Positions 60,338 through 64,000 of a stretch of DNA of 64,000 nucleotides are shown piece by piece. Every line of letters starts with the position of its first letter. Positions within the stretch are counted from its first letter, which is position 1. The notes beneath the pieces were generated by a model. That model was not told the DNA's origin and made no database searches. It worked only from the letters and a program-made list of their open reading frames with translations. The DNA comes from a virus. The stretch covers positions 30,355-94,354 of IMG/VR virus record IMGVR_UViG_3300030060_003910; one strand, written 5' to 3'. Position numbers and translations under genes: made by a program.

Positions 60338-61720
60338 TCACTTTTCAGGCAGTTTCATCGCTGCGTTTTTATATTCTTGATATTTTCTTTTATATTCACT
60401 TTCTAATGACTGAATTTGAGAAGTTAGTTTATCTTTATCAGTAGGTCTTGTTTTCTTTTCTCTCTTAGTTTTAAGATTTTTAATTTTATTAAGAGTTCTC
60501 TTCCTATAACTCTTCCATGTTTCAAATGCTTGTTCTGCTGTTGTAGCAGCATCAAAGATAGTAGATGGGCCAGTTTTTGCTCTTTTTTGTTGTCCTATGT
60601 TAAAAACATTACGAGTATCTCCTGCTGGACTAATTGTTGTTTCTTCCTTTAAACCACTATCCCATATGTCAATAAATTGAGCATAAGAAGGTGGTTGCAT
60701 CCATGTATTTGTATTAGGGTCTTTGATTCTTATTGATTCAAGAATAAATCTCTTTTCTAGCATATCTCCTCTTGGCAAAATAACTTTTGCATCAACATGA
60801 GACAAATCGTTTTCATCTGAAACACAATAAAACCAGATTTTATTTTTTGGTTTAGCAGTTAATAGGTCGTCAGGTTGTTCTCTTAATAGAGAAATCCATT
60901 CTTCTATCATATTAGTTCTATTAAAGTGCAACCAAAGAAAATTTTTAAAACTACCTCTTTCTTCGCCTTTATCTTGATAATGGCCTGTTATCATAGTATT
61001 GTGAACAGAACTGTATTTTCCACCAGTTCCCGTTCTTTTGTCTGCTGGAACAAATTTTCCTGATGGCCCCTGTGAACTAAAACTGCCATCTGGCCTCCAC
61101 TTAAGAACCTCTTTCCAAGACTTTTCAAAGGTCGGGAATTTTTCTTTTTTCTTTTTGTTTCGCAATTTAAAAAGACTGAACCATGATGGAGTAGGGTCGT
61201 CAAGATAAACACACTTCGCAAACTCTCCCTTTCCACGAATATTACGAATAGCCCAATTGCCATTAGGGTATGCGCTATTCCATTCATTTACTACCGACTC
61301 AGGAAGTAATTGTTTCATTTGTTCCCAGTTCTCACTATCGGGGAAAGACCATCCGTTCTTTTTTGCAGTAGCAATCCAACGGGCATTATCTCCATCCCTA
61401 TGTCCAAAAGCGGCAACCAAGGGTTTAGATTGATTTAACTGTGGTTCTCTTGCATCCTGTAATGCGCGATTATTTCCACCAATTTGCCTTCCTTCTGCCG
61501 TAGCATACATTCCACCGACAACAGTATGTGATGGGTGTTCTTTGAAACCAACTGTTGATATTGCCTTATCTTCATCATTTACACGAATAAGCCAATTATC
61601 TAAAGCATAAAGACCAGTCTCTAAATCCTTTCTGCGAGTATAAGGGTCGTCAGGATTATCCTGAGCAAACCTTCTTTTCATATCTTCATATGAAAAGATA
61701 GCAGGAAGAACTTTAACCAT
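60338..61720 (-). CDS. hypothetical protein, possibly GNAT-like N-terminus, 460 aa
   Basis: The N-terminal ~130 residues (WLIRVNDEDKAISTVGF, 'GGMYATAEGRQIGGNNRALQ', FGHRDGDNARWIATAKKNGWSF) loosely resemble a phage GNAT acetyltransferase. At about residue 200 an internal SWKEVLKW resembles the Trp motif. The C-terminus is a Lys-rich coiled coil. ATG 61720 follows AGGTGATG. Function uncertain. Confidence 0.55.
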   Translation of the reverse strand: MVKVLPAIFSYEDMKRRFAQDNPDDPYTRRKDLETGLYALDNWLIRVNDEDKAISTVGFKEHPSHTVVGGMYATAEGRQIGGNNRALQDAREPQLNQSKPLVAAFGHRDGDNARWIATAKKNGWSFPDSENWEQMKQLLPESVVNEWNSAYPNGNWAIRNIRGKGEFAKCVYLDDPTPSWFSLFKLRNKKKKEKFPTFEKSWKEVLKWRPDGSFSSQGPSGKFVPADKRTGTGGKYSSVHNTMITGHYQDKGEERGSFKNFLWLHFNRTNMIEEWISLLREQPDDLLTAKPKNKIWFYCVSDENDLSHVDAKVILPRGDMLEKRFILESIRIKDPNTNTWMQPPSYAQFIDIWDSGLKEETTISPAGDTRNVFNIGQQKRAKTGPSTIFDAATTAEQAFETWKSYRKRTLNKIKNLKTKREKKTRPTDKDKLTSQIQSLESEYKRKYQEYKNAAMKLPEK

Positions 61721-61726
61721 CAAACA

Positions 61727-64000
61727 TCACCTAAACGATGCTTTAATTAGATAAACTTGTTCACTACTGATACCATATTCTCTTGAAATATTTTCGTGAG
61801 AATCAATGGCCTTAACGATTTGTTCAACCTCAAACGAAGTCAAGTCAATATTATCATCAATCTGCATCTTCGTAATCATTTTGTTAATACCATACTCATT
61901 CATAGGAATTTGACCATAGATTACTTTCTTTCCTAATTGTTGTCTAACAACATCGTGAGCCTTCAATAACTTATGGAGAAGAACAGGCAAGTCCACTTGG
62001 GCAGACTCAAAGATAGCCTTTAATCTGTTATATGCCGCTTTTTTAGCAGGAGAGCCTTTTGTTAAAATACCTTGATTCATGTCTAACCAATGAGGCAAAG
62101 CAAAAACAGCAAAAGGCTTTCTAGCGTAAAAATCTTTGAAGAATTTTTCGTTTCTTTCAACAATAGTTTTACCTGCAAATTTATTATTTGCTCTCTTCAT
62201 ATCGCCTGTTTCTTTCATATAGTGATAAAGTAATGCTGCGGCATAATTATCGTTTCTTTCTTCAGTAGAGTTTCCAAAAATATTAGTTAATCCATCAGCA
62301 AACTCTTCTGCATCGGTAATCAAATCAACATCAATTTTAACTTCTGGCATGAAAATGCTGTCTAAGAAATCAGCAATCTTATTCATATCACCGACATCAA
62401 TTTCTTCTCTTGAACCAGCAAATAAAGTATCATAAGCACCAGACATAACAGTATCTAATCCTAAATCCAGACTCAATGTTTGAAGCACCTTTGAACCAAT
62501 GCCTGATGCAAATGAAGGCATCTCAATAGGTAGCATACCGCTATAAATCGGGTCAAAATAATATTTGATTGCTGAATCCATCATCTTTTGAAGTTCTTCT
62601 TTAAATCCTTGAAGTTCTCCTCTCATCGTTCCTTTTTGATTCAATGATAGAGGAACAGCCCCTCCTTGGATTTGACCAACGGTTGAGCCTTTACCTTCAT
62701 AATAATCAAATTGGCTCCCTCTTCCTCTTCCTTTAGAACTTCTTGCATCAACTTCTGCAATAAAATCTTCATCTGATAAAATATCATATAAGTCATTAAA
62801 GAATTCTTTAATTGCAGGAACATTTTCCGAACCAATCATATCCCCTTCACCAACAGAAGGGAACTTATCTTTATTACCATACATTTGAGCAAATTTGGTA
62901 TTATCTAAAACAGAAATAGGTAATGCCAGAACAGGAGCATCCCCTTTATCAAGAATATGAGTATCTTCGGTTTGTTCTAACCATTCTTCAATATCAACCT
63001 GTGTCTCTAAGGAAACCCCTTCACCTTCATCTAAATATTCAATCATATCTTCAAGCATTTCCTTAATTTCGGATTCCATTCTTGAATTAATTGTAATTAA
63101 TTTTTCTCCTCTGTTATATTCATAAACTAAAAGAGGGTCTGCTTGACCGATAAGTTGGTCGTATTCATCAGCCCAAGTTGTTTTCTGTTGTAATTCTTCC
63201 TCCCATTCGGAAACATCAAGGTCAAGTGTTCCGCCTTCGGTGCTACTTCCTGACGCTAAGGAAGATTCAAGGTATCTCAACATTTGAGCATTTATATCTC
63301 CTTCCATTCCTGTATCATCAGCATATCCTAGTTGGGAAGTGTCTTTGTCCATCATTCGGTCAATAGCCAATTTATGAACAACGATATTAAAGAATCTGTG
63401 ATACCCAGATTCAAATGAACGAGTAATAACTTCAAACTTAGCAATATATTCTAAGTTCATCCTGCCATCAAGAATCTGTTTATACAATTTGTCAAATTTC
63501 TTTTGAATTTCTTCGGGAAAGTCAACATTTTCAACCTCAATAAAGAAATTAGCCATGTCTTCCTCAAATTGTTCATAAAGTTTTCCAATTTCTGCCCAGT
63601 AGTTATATACCTTTTTACGAACAGATTTCTTGGAAACATCAACAGCACCCAAGAAATCATTCATGTTAATTTTAAATTCTTTGTATTCTGCAACATCTAA
63701 TTTATTCTCAAGTGCTTCCTGAATTAGTTCTAAATTATGCCTAAAGTTTTCGGGCAACTTGGCGGCTTCATTCCCTAATACATTATTTATTTGATTTAAT
63801 ATATCTTTTCTAGGATTTCTAATATCAATTCTTCCCTTAATTTTATCGCTGGTTAATTGAACAGAAGTGACTCTTGCGCCTTGATTATACAAATTTAATC
63901 TCAAAAATGGCTTAACTACCTCTTCCATGCTGGTTGCGGCAACCTGTGTTTTCTTAGCCCTCTTGCCTTTAATTTGTTCATTAATATATTTTCTTGCCCC
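61727..64000 (-). CDS. large late protein, truncated by the right edge (at least 757 aa)
   Basis: An internal Met at 63928 looks like a start, but the same frame stays open through all 24 codons to the window edge, and that part (KYINEQIKGKRAKKTQV) reads like protein, so the gene continues outside. Mostly helical and acidic. The C-terminus resembles a helix-turn-helix (ISREYGISSEQVYLIKASF). It lies upstream of terminase in the late operon. No family recognised. Confidence 0.7.
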   Translation of the reverse strand, partial: GARKYINEQIKGKRAKKTQVAATSMEEVVKPFLRLNLYNQGARVTSVQLTSDKIKGRIDIRNPRKDILNQINNVLGNEAAKLPENFRHNLELIQEALENKLDVAEYKEFKINMNDFLGAVDVSKKSVRKKVYNYWAEIGKLYEQFEEDMANFFIEVENVDFPEEIQKKFDKLYKQILDGRMNLEYIAKFEVITRSFESGYHRFFNIVVHKLAIDRMMDKDTSQLGYADDTGMEGDINAQMLRYLESSLASGSSTEGGTLDLDVSEWEEELQQKTTWADEYDQLIGQADPLLVYEYNRGEKLITINSRMESEIKEMLEDMIEYLDEGEGVSLETQVDIEEWLEQTEDTHILDKGDAPVLALPISVLDNTKFAQMYGNKDKFPSVGEGDMIGSENVPAIKEFFNDLYDILSDEDFIAEVDARSSKGRGRGSQFDYYEGKGSTVGQIQGGAVPLSLNQKGTMRGELQGFKEELQKMMDSAIKYYFDPIYSGMLPIEMPSFASGIGSKVLQTLSLDLGLDTVMSGAYDTLFAGSREEIDVGDMNKIADFLDSIFMPEVKIDVDLITDAEEFADGLTNIFGNSTEERNDNYAAALLYHYMKETGDMKRANNKFAGKTIVERNEKFFKDFYARKPFAVFALPHWLDMNQGILTKGSPAKKAAYNRLKAIFESAQVDLPVLLHKLLKAHDVVRQQLGKKVIYGQIPMNEYGINKMITKMQIDDNIDLTSFEVEQIVKAIDSHENISREYGISSEQVYLIKASFR

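Noticed and set aside
63860-63928. Met at 63928 as the true start of the right-edge gene
   Set aside because: The frame stays open to the window edge with protein-like sequence and no clear ribosome-binding site at 63928, so the gene is treated as truncated.
1-64000. tRNA genes, rRNA, CRISPR arrays, insertion sequences
   Set aside because: No cloverleaf-like sequence, spaced direct repeats or transposase-like protein was seen; a covariance-model search would be needed to exclude tRNA fully.

Overview
The window looks like most of the genome of a tailed double-stranded DNA virus of an archaeon. The best match I can name is the magrovirus-like viruses of marine group II Euryarchaeota (Poseidoniales), but that is inference from gene content and I could not run a search. 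DNA is A+T-rich (roughly 35-37% G+C by eye). Almost every base is coding, start and stop codons overlap (ATGA, TAATG, TTGA), and strong GGAGG/GGTGA ribosome-binding sites precede most genes. I see no tRNA, rRNA, insertion sequence or CRISPR array. Replication proteins are of archaeal type (family B polymerase, RFC, PCNA-like clamp, AEP primase, XPF/ERCC4 nuclease, ATP-dependent ligase), while head and tail genes follow the HK97-like siphovirus plan.

Layout. The window has two converging arms. From the left edge to about 22,020 all genes are on the + strand and form the replication/early arm: small unknown proteins, a GroES-GroEL pair, DNA ligase, a histone-fold protein, a degenerate LAGLIDADG protein, RFC large-like and small subunits, an SSB-like protein, a RecA-like ATPase, the sliding clamp, DNA polymerase B split into two genes exactly before motif C, a Cas4-like nuclease, a PriS-PriL fusion primase, an ERCC4-HhH nuclease, a helicase-like ATPase and a DnaQ-like exonuclease. 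A hairpin terminator and a 12-bp inverted repeat lie in the convergence zone (22,019-22,217). From 64,000 down to 22,218 all genes are on the - strand and form the late arm: a truncated large protein at the edge, terminase, a LAGLIDADG-containing protein, a run of small basic or zinc-binding proteins, portal, a second DNA ligase, protease-scaffold, major capsid protein, two membrane proteins, a Ras-like GTPase, connectors, tail tube, tail chaperones with a -1 frameshift, tape measure, a 2061-residue tail protein and fibres. Both arms run off the window edges, so the region where they diverge is not seen.

How it works together. The early arm supplies a nearly complete replisome: primase, split PolB, clamp, clamp loader, SSB, ligase and nucleases. 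PolB and the clamp-loader-like protein both end in PCNA-interacting motifs. The late arm builds a siphovirus-like particle.

Most unusual points. (1) A short tryptophan motif, W-x-x-I-(L/H/I)-K, sits at the extreme N-terminus of many small late proteins and at the extreme C-terminus of two others, including the protease-scaffold; I propose it is a capsid-loading tag. Its carriers include a PAP2-type phosphatase. (2) A Ras-like GTPase with two membrane proteins lies in the capsid-tail cluster. (3) A second DNA ligase lies among virion genes. (4) PolB is split and motif C reads YGHTDS. (5) A histone-fold protein is present. (6) Five 4-bp palindromes (GATC, AGCT, GTAC, ACGT, TCGA) were absent from all stretches I scanned by eye.
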